DNA from: an uncultured Eubacteriales bacterium
Lineage (GTDB): Bacteria > Bacillota > Clostridia > Oscillospirales > Acutalibacteraceae
Direction of reading: 5' to 3'
DNA length: 64,000 bases
Assembly: GCA_900315605.1 (NCBI GenBank)
Contig: OMZU01000005.1
Coordinates: forward strand, 27,801-91,800
This document shows, one piece after another, positions 49,047 to 56,530 of the stretch (the first letter of the stretch is position 1; each line of letters begins with the position of its first letter). The notes under the pieces were generated by a model. That model was not told where the DNA came from and ran no database searches. It saw only the letters and a list, made by a program, of their open reading frames with translations. Both the position numbers and the translations under genes were made by a program.

Positions 49047-49679
49047 ATGAAATTAGCAGTAGTAGCAGCAAACGGCAGAGTAGCACAGAAGGTTATTAAG
49101 GAAGCGTTTGACAGAGGCTTTGAAGTCAAGGCGTTCGGACGTGACGATGAAAACAAAACCGTTGCAAAGGCTTATGTAAAAAAGGATATTATGGATCTGA
49201 CAAAAGAGGATATTGTTGGTTTTGACGCTGTTGTTGACGGCTTCGGCGCGTGGACAGACGAAGAACAGCCGATGCACATCAAGACGTCTCAGCATTTGTG
49301 TGATCTTCTCAGCGGCAGCGATACCCGTCTGTTGATTGTCGGCGGCGCAGGTTCTCTCTATGTAAATCCCGAGCATACTGTTCAGGTCAAGGACGCTCCC
49401 GATTTCCCCGCTATGTTCCTTCCTTTGGCAAACGCGCAGGGTGCAGAGCTTGACGAGCTTCGCAAGAGAAATGACGTCAAGTGGACATTCATCAGCCCCG
49501 CCGGTGATTTTCAGGCTGACGGCGAGAGAACAGGCGAATATATCCTCGCAGGTGAGGAGCTTACTCTCAATGATAAAGGTGAAAGCATTATTTCCTACGC
49601 CGATTACGCGATCGCAATGGTTGACGAAATCGAAAACGGCGACCACATTCAGCAGAGAATCAGCGTTGTAAGAAAGTAA
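49047..49679 (+). CDS. NAD(P)-binding oxidoreductase (atypical SDR, NmrA/YwnB-like)
   Basis: 210 residues. The Rossmann motif is degenerate: VVAANGRVAQKVIKEAFDRG in place of GATGxxG. The later LLIVGGAGSLYVNPEHTVQV and WTFISPAGDFQADGERTGEY match atypical short-chain dehydrogenases of the YwnB/NmrA group. In Bacillus a ywnA-ywnB pair has the same Rrf2-SDR arrangement. It lies under two Rrf2 operators and probably reduces a quinone or other electrophile. CGGAGG precedes the ATG. Confidence 0.85.
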   Translation: MKLAVVAANGRVAQKVIKEAFDRGFEVKAFGRDDENKTVAKAYVKKDIMDLTKEDIVGFDAVVDGFGAWTDEEQPMHIKTSQHLCDLLSGSDTRLLIVGGAGSLYVNPEHTVQVKDAPDFPAMFLPLANAQGAELDELRKRNDVKWTFISPAGDFQADGERTGEYILAGEELTLNDKGESIISYADYAIAMVDEIENGDHIQQRISVVRK

Positions 49680-49702
49680 TCACACATTTTTTCAAAAAGT
49701 GC

Positions 49703-49734
49703 AGCCTCGCGGTTGAAGGATCGCGGGGCTTTCT
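49703..49734 (+). terminator. Terminator of the SDR gene
   Basis: AGCCTCGCG (49703-49711) pairs with CGCGGGGCT (49722-49730) with one wobble, followed by TTCT. Its loop contains the next promoter's -35. Confidence 0.65.
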
Positions 49735-49741
49735 GTATAAT
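49713..49741 (+). promoter_or_regulatory. Promoter of the ferredoxin-macrodomain-sirtuin operon
   Basis: TTGAAG (49713-49718), 17 bases, TATAAT (49736-49741), nested in the preceding terminator hairpin. Confidence 0.6.
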
Positions 49742-49777
49742 AGAAAAAACAATTATGCGATACAAAGGAGCATATCT

Positions 49778-50398
49778 ATGACCGCAGCAGATTATCTGAA
49801 CTATATCGTCAATGAGATTCACAGAACCATTGTTGCAACCGTCGATAAAGAGGGCTTGCCTGTCACCTGTGCGATTGATATGATGGACTGTGACGAGAAC
49901 AGTCTGTACTTTTTGACAGCAAAAGGCAAGGCGTTCTATGACAGGCTCAAGGAAAGAAAGTTTCTCGCTTTTACCGCTATGAAGGGTGAGGACACAATGT
50001 CGAGCGTGGCGGTGTCTGTTCGGGGCAAGGTCAGAGAATTAGGCTTTGAAAGAATACCAGAGCTTTTCCAAAAGAATCCGTATATGAATGAAATCTATCC
50101 GACAGAAGAATCCCGCAAAGCGCTGACGGTATTTCAAATATACAAGGGCGACGGCGAGTGGTTCGATCTCAGCAAAAAACCGATTGAGCGTGCGAGCTTT
50201 ACATTTGGAAAAACAGAAACCGCTCAAAGCGGATATTTTATCAATGATAACTGTATCGGCTGCGGGAGTTGCTTGGACGTTTGTCCTCAAAGCTGCATTG
50301 ATTTGAGCGTTACTCCTGCGGTAATCCGTCAGGATAATTGTCTGCATTGCGGAAATTGTATAAATGTTTGCCCTGTAAACGCAGTAGAAAGAAGATGA
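49778..50398 (+). CDS. FMN-binding (PNPOx-like) protein fused to a 2[4Fe-4S] ferredoxin
   Basis: 206 residues. Residues 1-145 are a split-barrel flavin domain (VATVDKEGLPVTCAIDMMDC ... SLYFLTAKGKAFYDRLKERK). Residues 150-206 are a ferredoxin with two clusters: CIGCGSCLDVCPQSC and CLHCGNCINVCP. It is a flavin-to-iron-sulfur electron carrier. AAGGAG upstream. First gene of an operon with a zinc macrodomain and a class M sirtuin, an unusual partner for that pair. Confidence 0.9.
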   Translation: MTAADYLNYIVNEIHRTIVATVDKEGLPVTCAIDMMDCDENSLYFLTAKGKAFYDRLKERKFLAFTAMKGEDTMSSVAVSVRGKVRELGFERIPELFQKNPYMNEIYPTEESRKALTVFQIYKGDGEWFDLSKKPIERASFTFGKTETAQSGYFINDNCIGCGSCLDVCPQSCIDLSVTPAVIRQDNCLHCGNCINVCPVNAVERR

Positions 50399-50402
50399 TA
50401 CT

Positions 50403-51170
50403 ATGACACAGCTTGAAAGAAGAAAGTATTTAATCAATTATCTGCTCTCCGAAAGAAATGAATCGGCGGATATTCCAAAGGACGAATACAGTCAGAAGCG
50501 CCTTTTGCGTTCGCTTTTCAATATCCGTATGCCGAAACCGGTCAGCGAGGAATTTGCAACAATTCAGGACGAATATATGCAGGAAGAAACCGCGCGTAAG
50601 GACATTACCGATATTACTGACTTAATACCTATGGAAAAAGACATCTATCTTTGGCAGGGCGACATCACTACGCTGAAATGCGACGCGATCGTCAATGCCG
50701 CCAACTCGCAAATGCTCGGCTGCTTTAGTCCCTGTCACGGCTGTATCGACAACGCCATTCACACTTTTTCCGGCGTTCAACTCAGAAATATCTGTTATAA
50801 GATTATGAAAGAGCAAGGTCACGATGAGCCGACAGGTCTGGCAAAAATCACACCTGCGTATAATCTGCCTTGTAAGTATATCATTCATACCGTCGGCCCG
50901 ATCGTCAGCGGCAGGCTTACGGCAGAGGATTGCGAGCTACTCAAAAGCTGTTACCTTTCCAGCTTGAATCTCGCTGAGGAAAACGGTGTGAAAAGTATAG
51001 CCTTTTGCTGTATCTCGACCGGCGTTTTCGGATTTCCGCAAAGAGAAGCGGCAGAAATAGCTGTGAAAACTGTCAGAGAGTTCAAAGAAAAAACAGGCAA
51101 CAAAATAAAGGTTATTTTCAATGTATTCAAAGACGAGGATTTATTGATTTACAAGAAGGTGTTGAAATGA
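50403..51170 (+). CDS. Zinc-containing macrodomain, protein ADP-ribosyl hydrolase
   Basis: 255 residues. A helical N-terminal extension (about 75 residues) precedes the macrodomain: WQGDITTLKCDAIVNAANSQ, GCFSPCHGCIDNAIHTFSG with the Cys/His zinc site, and CCISTGVFGFPQREAAEIAV. This is the zinc macrodomain type encoded beside class M sirtuins, which removes ADP-ribose from modified proteins. It overlaps the sirtuin gene by 4 bases (ATGA). Confidence 0.92.
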   Translation: MTQLERRKYLINYLLSERNESADIPKDEYSQKRLLRSLFNIRMPKPVSEEFATIQDEYMQEETARKDITDITDLIPMEKDIYLWQGDITTLKCDAIVNAANSQMLGCFSPCHGCIDNAIHTFSGVQLRNICYKIMKEQGHDEPTGLAKITPAYNLPCKYIIHTVGPIVSGRLTAEDCELLKSCYLSSLNLAEENGVKSIAFCCISTGVFGFPQREAAEIAVKTVREFKEKTGNKIKVIFNVFKDEDLLIYKKVLK

Positions 51171-52156
51171 AAAACATATGGAAGCAACAGCCCGACGGCT
51201 ATCGGGATACAATTGAGCAGGGTTTGAACGCTGTCCGTTTTTTTGATCAGGGGATCATCTCTGACTTTCTTTCAAAAGAAGAAAGTATACAAAAACTCAA
51301 GGAAGTGATTGCCGATGCTGACGCGATCGTCATAGGCGCGGGCGCGGGATTATCTACTGCGGCAGGCTTTACCTACAGCGGCGAGCGGTTTCAAAAATAC
51401 TTTTTTGACTTTGCGCAGCGCTTCGGTATCAACGATATTTACTCGGGCGGGTTTTATCCCTTCCCGGACAAAGAGACTTTCTGGGCATGGTGGGCGCGCC
51501 ATATTTATTACAACCGCTATATCGACGCGCCGAAGCCCGTCTACGGTAATTTGCTGAGGCTGGTTAAGAACAAGGAATATTTCGTCATCACAACCAACGT
51601 TGACCATCAGTTTCAGAAGGCAGGCTTTGACAAAACCCGTTTGTTCTATACGCAGGGCGATTACGGTCTGTTCCAAAGCGTTAACCGAAACATTCAAAAG
51701 ACCTACAACAATGAAGAATGGGTCATAAAAGCGTTGGAAGCGCAGGGCTTTGTTAAGGACGAAAACGGCGTGTATCAGCCGCCTGCTAACGGAAAGCTTT
51801 TAATGCGCATTCCGACTAAGCTTATCCCGAAATGCCCCAACGATGGCAGTGATATGACGCTGAACCTGCGCTCAGACGATTCTTTTGTTGAAGACGAGGG
51901 CTGGCACAAAGCCTCTGCCGCCTATGCGGATTTTCTGAGCCGCCACAAAGCCGATCGCGTTCTCTATCTTGAGATCGGCGTGGGGGCAAACACCCCGGTC
52001 ATCATAAAATATCCGTTCTGGCAGATGACGCTTCAAAACGATAATGCGACCTACGCCTGTCTGAACTATAACGAGGCGTTCTGCCCGGTTGAGATTCAGA
52101 TACAGTCGATCTGTATAAACGGCGACGCGAATGAGATAATACGAAAACTGCTTTAA
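51167..52156 (+). CDS. Class M sirtuin (SirTM), NAD-dependent ADP-ribosyltransferase type
   Basis: 329 residues from ATG 51167. NAD-binding motif IGAGAGLSTAAGFTYSG (from about residue 56). The TTNVDHQFQKAGF segment carries the NID-type motif, and the distinctive insert FWAWWARHIYYNRYIDAPKP is also present. SirTM proteins add ADP-ribose to a partner protein, and the adjacent macrodomain reverses this. In staphylococci and streptococci the partner is a lipoylated GcvH-like protein; none is present here, so the substrate may differ, possibly the FMN/ferredoxin protein. Confidence 0.92.
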   Translation: MKNIWKQQPDGYRDTIEQGLNAVRFFDQGIISDFLSKEESIQKLKEVIADADAIVIGAGAGLSTAAGFTYSGERFQKYFFDFAQRFGINDIYSGGFYPFPDKETFWAWWARHIYYNRYIDAPKPVYGNLLRLVKNKEYFVITTNVDHQFQKAGFDKTRLFYTQGDYGLFQSVNRNIQKTYNNEEWVIKALEAQGFVKDENGVYQPPANGKLLMRIPTKLIPKCPNDGSDMTLNLRSDDSFVEDEGWHKASAAYADFLSRHKADRVLYLEIGVGANTPVIIKYPFWQMTLQNDNATYACLNYNEAFCPVEIQIQSICINGDANEIIRKLL

Positions 52157-52175
52157 AAGACTATTAAATTCTCTG

Positions 52176-52207
52176 CCCTGTCGAGATAATCGGCAGGGTG
52201 GTTTTTT
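52176..52207 (+). terminator. Terminator of the sirtuin operon
   Basis: CCCTGTCG (52176-52183) pairs with CGGCAGGG (52191-52198) with one wobble, followed by TGGTTTTTT. Confidence 0.8.
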
Positions 52208-52250
52208 ATTGCAAATCACGTCTCTACCGACGTAGACGAGCTTTCATATG

Positions 52251-52284
52251 TATGGTATATATGTACTTACCATAATGGTATAAA
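52251..52284 (+). promoter_or_regulatory. Palindromic control region of the recombinase-Fic operon
   Basis: TATGGTA (52251-52257), ten bases, TACCATA (52268-52274), then a further ATGGTA half-site overlapping TATAAA (52279-52284). This looks like an operator on a -10 element; no good -35 is present, which suggests activator dependence. Confidence 0.45.
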
Positions 52285-52350
52285 AGTAACAGTCGGAGGG
52301 AGGTTTTGCATGATTGCTCAATACACATTTTTGGCTTTGGAGGTGAGACT

Positions 52351-54546
52351 ATGGATGACGTCAGGCACGCCGCCAAGGAACGCGCTGCCCGACCGAAGAA
52401 AGCCCCTGTAGGCTCAAGCTTCGAGTCGGAACGTCAGCGCGAAAAGAATGCCCTTGTCCGCCAGCTTGACGCTCAGGACGGCAGAAACGTACACAAGATT
52501 TCCGCCGCTCCCGAAATACCGGAGGGCGAGCGCGTGCTGCGTGTTGCTGCATATTGCCGTGTATCTACCGACGACATTGACCAGAAGCTTTCCATTCATC
52601 TGCAGATACAGCAGTATATGAAGCGTATCAAGGAAAACCCCAACTGGAAATACGCCGGCTGTTATGTCGATGACGGCTTCTCGGGAACAAATACAGCTCA
52701 CCGGCAGGGCTTCCAGAAGCTGATGAAGGACGCGATGGACGGCAAGATCGATATGATCATCACCAAAGCTGTCTCCCGTTTTGCCCGTAATCTGATGGAC
52801 TGTATTGGCTGGGTAGAGGCTTTGCAGAATCACGATCCGCCGATAAGGGTGTTTTTTGAACAGGAGAACCTCGACACCATGTCGCAGACGAGCGGTATCA
52901 TCCTGTTTGTACTCGCCATGGTCGCGCAGGAAGAAAGCCATATGAAAAGCGAGGCGATCCTGCTCTCGCTCGAATGGCGTTTCAGCAGAGGTCGCTTTCT
53001 CACCCCGCGCCTGTTCGGGTATGACAAAGTCGAAGTTCCCGACGGGTTCGGAGGCAAAAAGAAAATCCTGTCCGTCAACGAGAGCGAGGCACGTGTGGTT
53101 CGCTGGATGTACTCGACTCTTGTCAACGGCGGCACGCCGGAGGAGATGGCAGATGTTCTCACCGAAATGGCGATCCCCACAGGCGGAAGACGGCGTGACG
53201 GTACGCTGAACACACATTGGACGGCAGGCGGGATTGTCTCTATCCTGCGAAACGAAAAGCACTGCGGCGACGTTCTCGCGCGAAAGACATATACGCCGAA
53301 TTACAAAGATCACAAATCCAAAAGGAACAACGGCAAGAAGAATAAGTATTTTCAGCCTGATCACCACGAGGCTATTGTTTCAAGAGCAACGTGGAACGCG
53401 GCACAGCGTATTCTGAACAGCCGAAGGTACAGGCACGAAGGCACTTACCTCCCGATGCGGATCATTGACCACGGCGCTCTGACGGGATATATCTCGATGA
53501 ATCGTTCTTGGGCAGGCTTTGATTTCGAGGACTATTACCGCGCAGGACAGATCGCAATGGGTATTCTCGATGAAGACCTTGAGGTCGATCTTGAAACGGA
53601 ATATCTGCCCGAAGCCGGTCGTAAGCTCGGCGGACTCGTGGACGACCACGGCATCTCCCGTATAGCCCGTGACCTTACCGCCGCCGAACAGGAGATCAAG
53701 GACGAGCTTGAAGGCAAGGCTGTGGAAGAAGCAGAAGCTGTTGATAAGGAAAACGCCGCCAAGACGTTTCAGGTTGTCAGCGGTAATATGTTCTCCCGTG
53801 CCCGCGACCCGGTTCTCTGCATTACAACAACCGGGATTACCTTCAATAAAACCTGTGTGGATAAGCTACATAAAGTCACACATGTAGAGCTGCTGTTCAA
53901 TCCGGTAGAGCGAATCATTATTGTGCGACCGTGCTCATCCGATCATCCTAACGCGATTGTCTGGGATTCCAAATACAAGAGTGCGGGACCGTTGGCAAAA
54001 GTGCTGTATAACAGCATGGGCTGGGAAACAGACTATACTTTCCGTATTCCCTGTCAGGTGATACGCAACACGAACATGTCACCCTCGACAGGCACGGTTC
54101 TCGCTTTTGATCTGGATAACTATATCGGTCGCACTACAGGCAAAAAGGACGAGGTAATTATCCCCGCAAAAGAACCCGACTCGCCTGCCTATGAAGAGCA
54201 CGATGAAGCCAAAAGCTATTACTATCCTCCCGACGAGGATGAGCCGCAGGAAATACGCGAAATGGAAGAAAAGTTTCAGCAAGCTGTTGATCTCAACAAC
54301 AAGCTTTTCGGGACGCCTGTTTTTCAGTATGAAGAAGGCATCAGAAAGCTTTGCTCAGACACATCAGGAGACGATTGGGAAATGCTGACTCCGGCGAGAC
54401 CGCTGGATATTTCTCACACGGTCGACGCCGAAACGGTTGACAGCCTTCTGCTTGAGATCATTGACGATCCTCCCGTTCTTCCGCCGCAGTCACAGGAGTA
54501 TCCGAATACTCCGATCAATGTCAATATCAGCAGCGAGGAGGTGTAG
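52351..54546 (+). CDS. Large serine recombinase fused to a long unknown C-terminal extension
   Basis: 731 residues from ATG 52351 (GGAGGTGAG 5-8 bases upstream; an in-frame TTG at 52306 is less likely). A basic N-terminal extension of 65 residues precedes the resolvase domain: catalytic Ser72 in AAYCRVSTDD, and AVSRFARNLM. The recombinase domain runs to about residue 345. It lacks the usual Cys zinc ribbon. In its place lies a 380-residue extension containing, at about 473-590, a domain repeated in the genes at 55370 and 56155 (FNKTCVDKLHKVTHVELLFN, then NPVERIIIVRPC and MGWETDYTF). An acidic tail follows. Confidence 0.85.
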   Translation: MDDVRHAAKERAARPKKAPVGSSFESERQREKNALVRQLDAQDGRNVHKISAAPEIPEGERVLRVAAYCRVSTDDIDQKLSIHLQIQQYMKRIKENPNWKYAGCYVDDGFSGTNTAHRQGFQKLMKDAMDGKIDMIITKAVSRFARNLMDCIGWVEALQNHDPPIRVFFEQENLDTMSQTSGIILFVLAMVAQEESHMKSEAILLSLEWRFSRGRFLTPRLFGYDKVEVPDGFGGKKKILSVNESEARVVRWMYSTLVNGGTPEEMADVLTEMAIPTGGRRRDGTLNTHWTAGGIVSILRNEKHCGDVLARKTYTPNYKDHKSKRNNGKKNKYFQPDHHEAIVSRATWNAAQRILNSRRYRHEGTYLPMRIIDHGALTGYISMNRSWAGFDFEDYYRAGQIAMGILDEDLEVDLETEYLPEAGRKLGGLVDDHGISRIARDLTAAEQEIKDELEGKAVEEAEAVDKENAAKTFQVVSGNMFSRARDPVLCITTTGITFNKTCVDKLHKVTHVELLFNPVERIIIVRPCSSDHPNAIVWDSKYKSAGPLAKVLYNSMGWETDYTFRIPCQVIRNTNMSPSTGTVLAFDLDNYIGRTTGKKDEVIIPAKEPDSPAYEEHDEAKSYYYPPDEDEPQEIREMEEKFQQAVDLNNKLFGTPVFQYEEGIRKLCSDTSGDDWEMLTPARPLDISHTVDAETVDSLLLEIIDDPPVLPPQSQEYPNTPINVNISSEEV

Positions 54547-54548
54547 AT

Positions 54549-55349
54549 ATGCAAGCGTCAAGAAATCCCGCCAAAAGCCGTCCGCTGTCAGCAAACGTGA
54601 AACGCCTGATGCGCTTGGCGAGAGCTTCTCCGAAGAATGACAGCATCATCGTGCTGCAAAGGGAGTTTACCGCGCGCGAATACGCCTACTGTCATAAGCA
54701 GGGCAATCTTTTCATGGAAGCCGCGTCAATGGGTATCGGCATGGAAGAATTTGCTCCGCTCTTTATGACCAGCCAGCTTGCCGGTGTTTTCGACGTCAGC
54801 TTTGCGGCGGCGTGCGGTATTGAGAACGACGAGCTTTCCAATCTGCTTAGGATACCCATCCTGCTGAAAAGCCCTGAAACTATTGTTGAGGCGCTGTACT
54901 GGATCGACGATATCATTTCAAAAGCCGGGGACGGCGAAAACAAAAGCCTGCTTCTTTCACAGGCATATAACGCGGAAATGCTCCGGCTTCCGGCAGCTCT
55001 GTCGGAATTGCCCGAGGAGCCGAACAGGAATATCGACGAGTTAGCTTACGCATACTGGTTAGGATACATTTACCGGTGCGAATGTCTGCTTCACGAGGAA
55101 TCAAGCCGTATGGTTTACGGCGCTTTCAGTGAAAAGGTCATGAGGAAGGCATACGAAGAGCTGCTTAAAAGTCCACTGAACAGTGCCGACCTGACAGACA
55201 GCGCCATGGAAATATGCTCGGAGCTTGACAGACTGCTCGTGGAAAAGATATGGCCTGCGAAGTCGAAACAGCGAAAACTATTGCAGGATAAAGAGCTGGA
55301 ACGGCAGTCACAGTTTTCAAAGCAAAAACCAATAAAACAAATGAAGTAA
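54549..55349 (+). CDS. Unknown helical protein of the recombinase-Fic operon
   Basis: 266 residues. Basic N-terminus (MQASRNPAKSRPLSANVKRL), helical body, and the segment ELAYAYWLGYIYRCECLLHE followed by SSRMVYGAFSEKVMRKAYEE near residue 175-215. That YWLGYxYR-x-SS pattern resembles, from memory, a helical family found in toxin-antitoxin-like loci in Clostridia. A basic tail ends the protein. GAGGAGG lies before the ATG, two bases after the recombinase stop. No enzyme motif seen. Confidence 0.55.
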   Translation: MQASRNPAKSRPLSANVKRLMRLARASPKNDSIIVLQREFTAREYAYCHKQGNLFMEAASMGIGMEEFAPLFMTSQLAGVFDVSFAAACGIENDELSNLLRIPILLKSPETIVEALYWIDDIISKAGDGENKSLLLSQAYNAEMLRLPAALSELPEEPNRNIDELAYAYWLGYIYRCECLLHEESSRMVYGAFSEKVMRKAYEELLKSPLNSADLTDSAMEICSELDRLLVEKIWPAKSKQRKLLQDKELERQSQFSKQKPIKQMK

Positions 55350-55369
55350 AAAAGGAGGTCTGACGACTT

Positions 55370-56158
55370 ATGGCGGAAAACATTCAGCCTTGGTCACAAT
55401 CAAGACAGGGATACCGACCCGGCCCGCAGAATCCTCAGCGCATGTCATATCCCGGATTTCCGAAGCCCACGGCGACAAACCCACAGGGTATGAACGGTTT
55501 GACGCGGGAAGAACGGCAGGAAGCGAAACGGCTTGCCGAAGAAGCAAACTTTAATTTCAGCGGGTATCAGGTGGTGCGCAGAGAATTTATCTCCCACCGC
55601 TTTGACCCGGCTATGACCATTCGCGGCAACAGCATCACGTTCAACAACTCCTGTATCAGCAAGCTGGAGGACGCGACATATATTCAGTTCCTGATCAATC
55701 CCGAAGAACGCAAGCTCGCGATAAGACCTTGCGAGGAAGGAGCACGTGACGCGGTTCGTTGGTGCGTCGTTCGCGGTGATAAGCGAAAGAGCCGTGAAAT
55801 CACCTGCAGACCGTTTACAACCAAACTATACGAGCTTATGGGCTGGGAACAAATATACAGGTACAAGCTTCAGGGTATGAAGATCACCTATCAGGGGGAG
55901 AATCTGTATTTGTTTGACTTATGCGCAAAAGAAGCGTTCCTGCCTCAGACCCGCGATCCCGAAACGGGAAAAATCAAACGCCCGAAACCCATTCTGCCGA
56001 AAGAGTGGCTGGAAACATTCGGAATGACCGTTGACGAACATCTTGCTTCTACGCAGGTTGATTTGTCAGAAGGCTTCGTTTCATCCGGTATTACACCGCC
56101 GGAAAACAATACAACTATTTCAAATCCCGATAAAGAACCTATGGAGGTAGTCGAGTGA
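55370..56158 (+). CDS. Unknown protein repeating the recombinase extension domain
   Basis: 262 residues. Proline/Gln-rich N-terminus (QPWSQSRQGYRPGPQNPQRM), then from about residue 64 the repeated domain: FNNSCISKLEDATYIQFLIN with NPEERKLAIRPC, and YELMGWEQIYRYKLQG. The C-terminus has QTRDPETGKIKRPKPILPKE and an Asp/Glu-rich end. Because the same domain ends the recombinase and fills the next protein, these may assemble together. AAAGGAGG upstream. Function unknown. Confidence 0.6.
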   Translation: MAENIQPWSQSRQGYRPGPQNPQRMSYPGFPKPTATNPQGMNGLTREERQEAKRLAEEANFNFSGYQVVRREFISHRFDPAMTIRGNSITFNNSCISKLEDATYIQFLINPEERKLAIRPCEEGARDAVRWCVVRGDKRKSREITCRPFTTKLYELMGWEQIYRYKLQGMKITYQGENLYLFDLCAKEAFLPQTRDPETGKIKRPKPILPKEWLETFGMTVDEHLASTQVDLSEGFVSSGITPPENNTTISNPDKEPMEVVE

Positions 56159-56508
56159 ATACTCAAATTATAATGACATTGAATTTGCCGGAAGATTCTA
56201 TTCTTCTGAACGAAGGTGTATTAGCGGCTCTGGACAGACCGCGTCAAGTCCAGATCCTGATCAACAAAGAAGAAAAAATACTGCTTCTCCGCTCCTGCAC
56301 TGTTGACGACCTGCAGGCTGTCGTGGTACCCGATGAACGCGCCATGCAGTTTGAAATCAGCGGGAGGAGTTTCTTAAAAAAGATTCGGAAGCTTGTCGGC
56401 TGGAACGATGACCGCCCGAGAATGTGTTACGGCGAATATATCCCCTCTCATCAGGCGATTCGGTTCAGGCTTGATGACGCTCAGCCTGTAGAGATCGAAG
56501 CCCGATAA
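56155..56508 (+). CDS. Minimal single-domain version of the repeated unknown domain
   Basis: 117 residues from GTG 56155, overlapping the previous stop (GTGA). Almost the whole protein is one copy of the domain: LNEGVLAALDRPRQVQILIN, NKEEKILLLRSC and IRKLVGWNDDRPRMCYGEYI line up with the copies at about 473-590 of the recombinase and 64-185 of the previous gene. GGAGGTAG precedes it. It could be a subunit or antagonist. Function unknown. Confidence 0.6.
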   Translation: MNTQIIMTLNLPEDSILLNEGVLAALDRPRQVQILINKEEKILLLRSCTVDDLQAVVVPDERAMQFEISGRSFLKKIRKLVGWNDDRPRMCYGEYIPSHQAIRFRLDDAQPVEIEAR

Positions 56509-56530
56509 ACTGCGCACGAGGAGGCAGAAA

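Noticed and set aside
52310-52411. Leader peptide gene starting at ATG 52310
   Set aside because: It has a possible ribosome site, but the frame shows no regulatory codon run and overlaps the recombinase start region; insufficient evidence.
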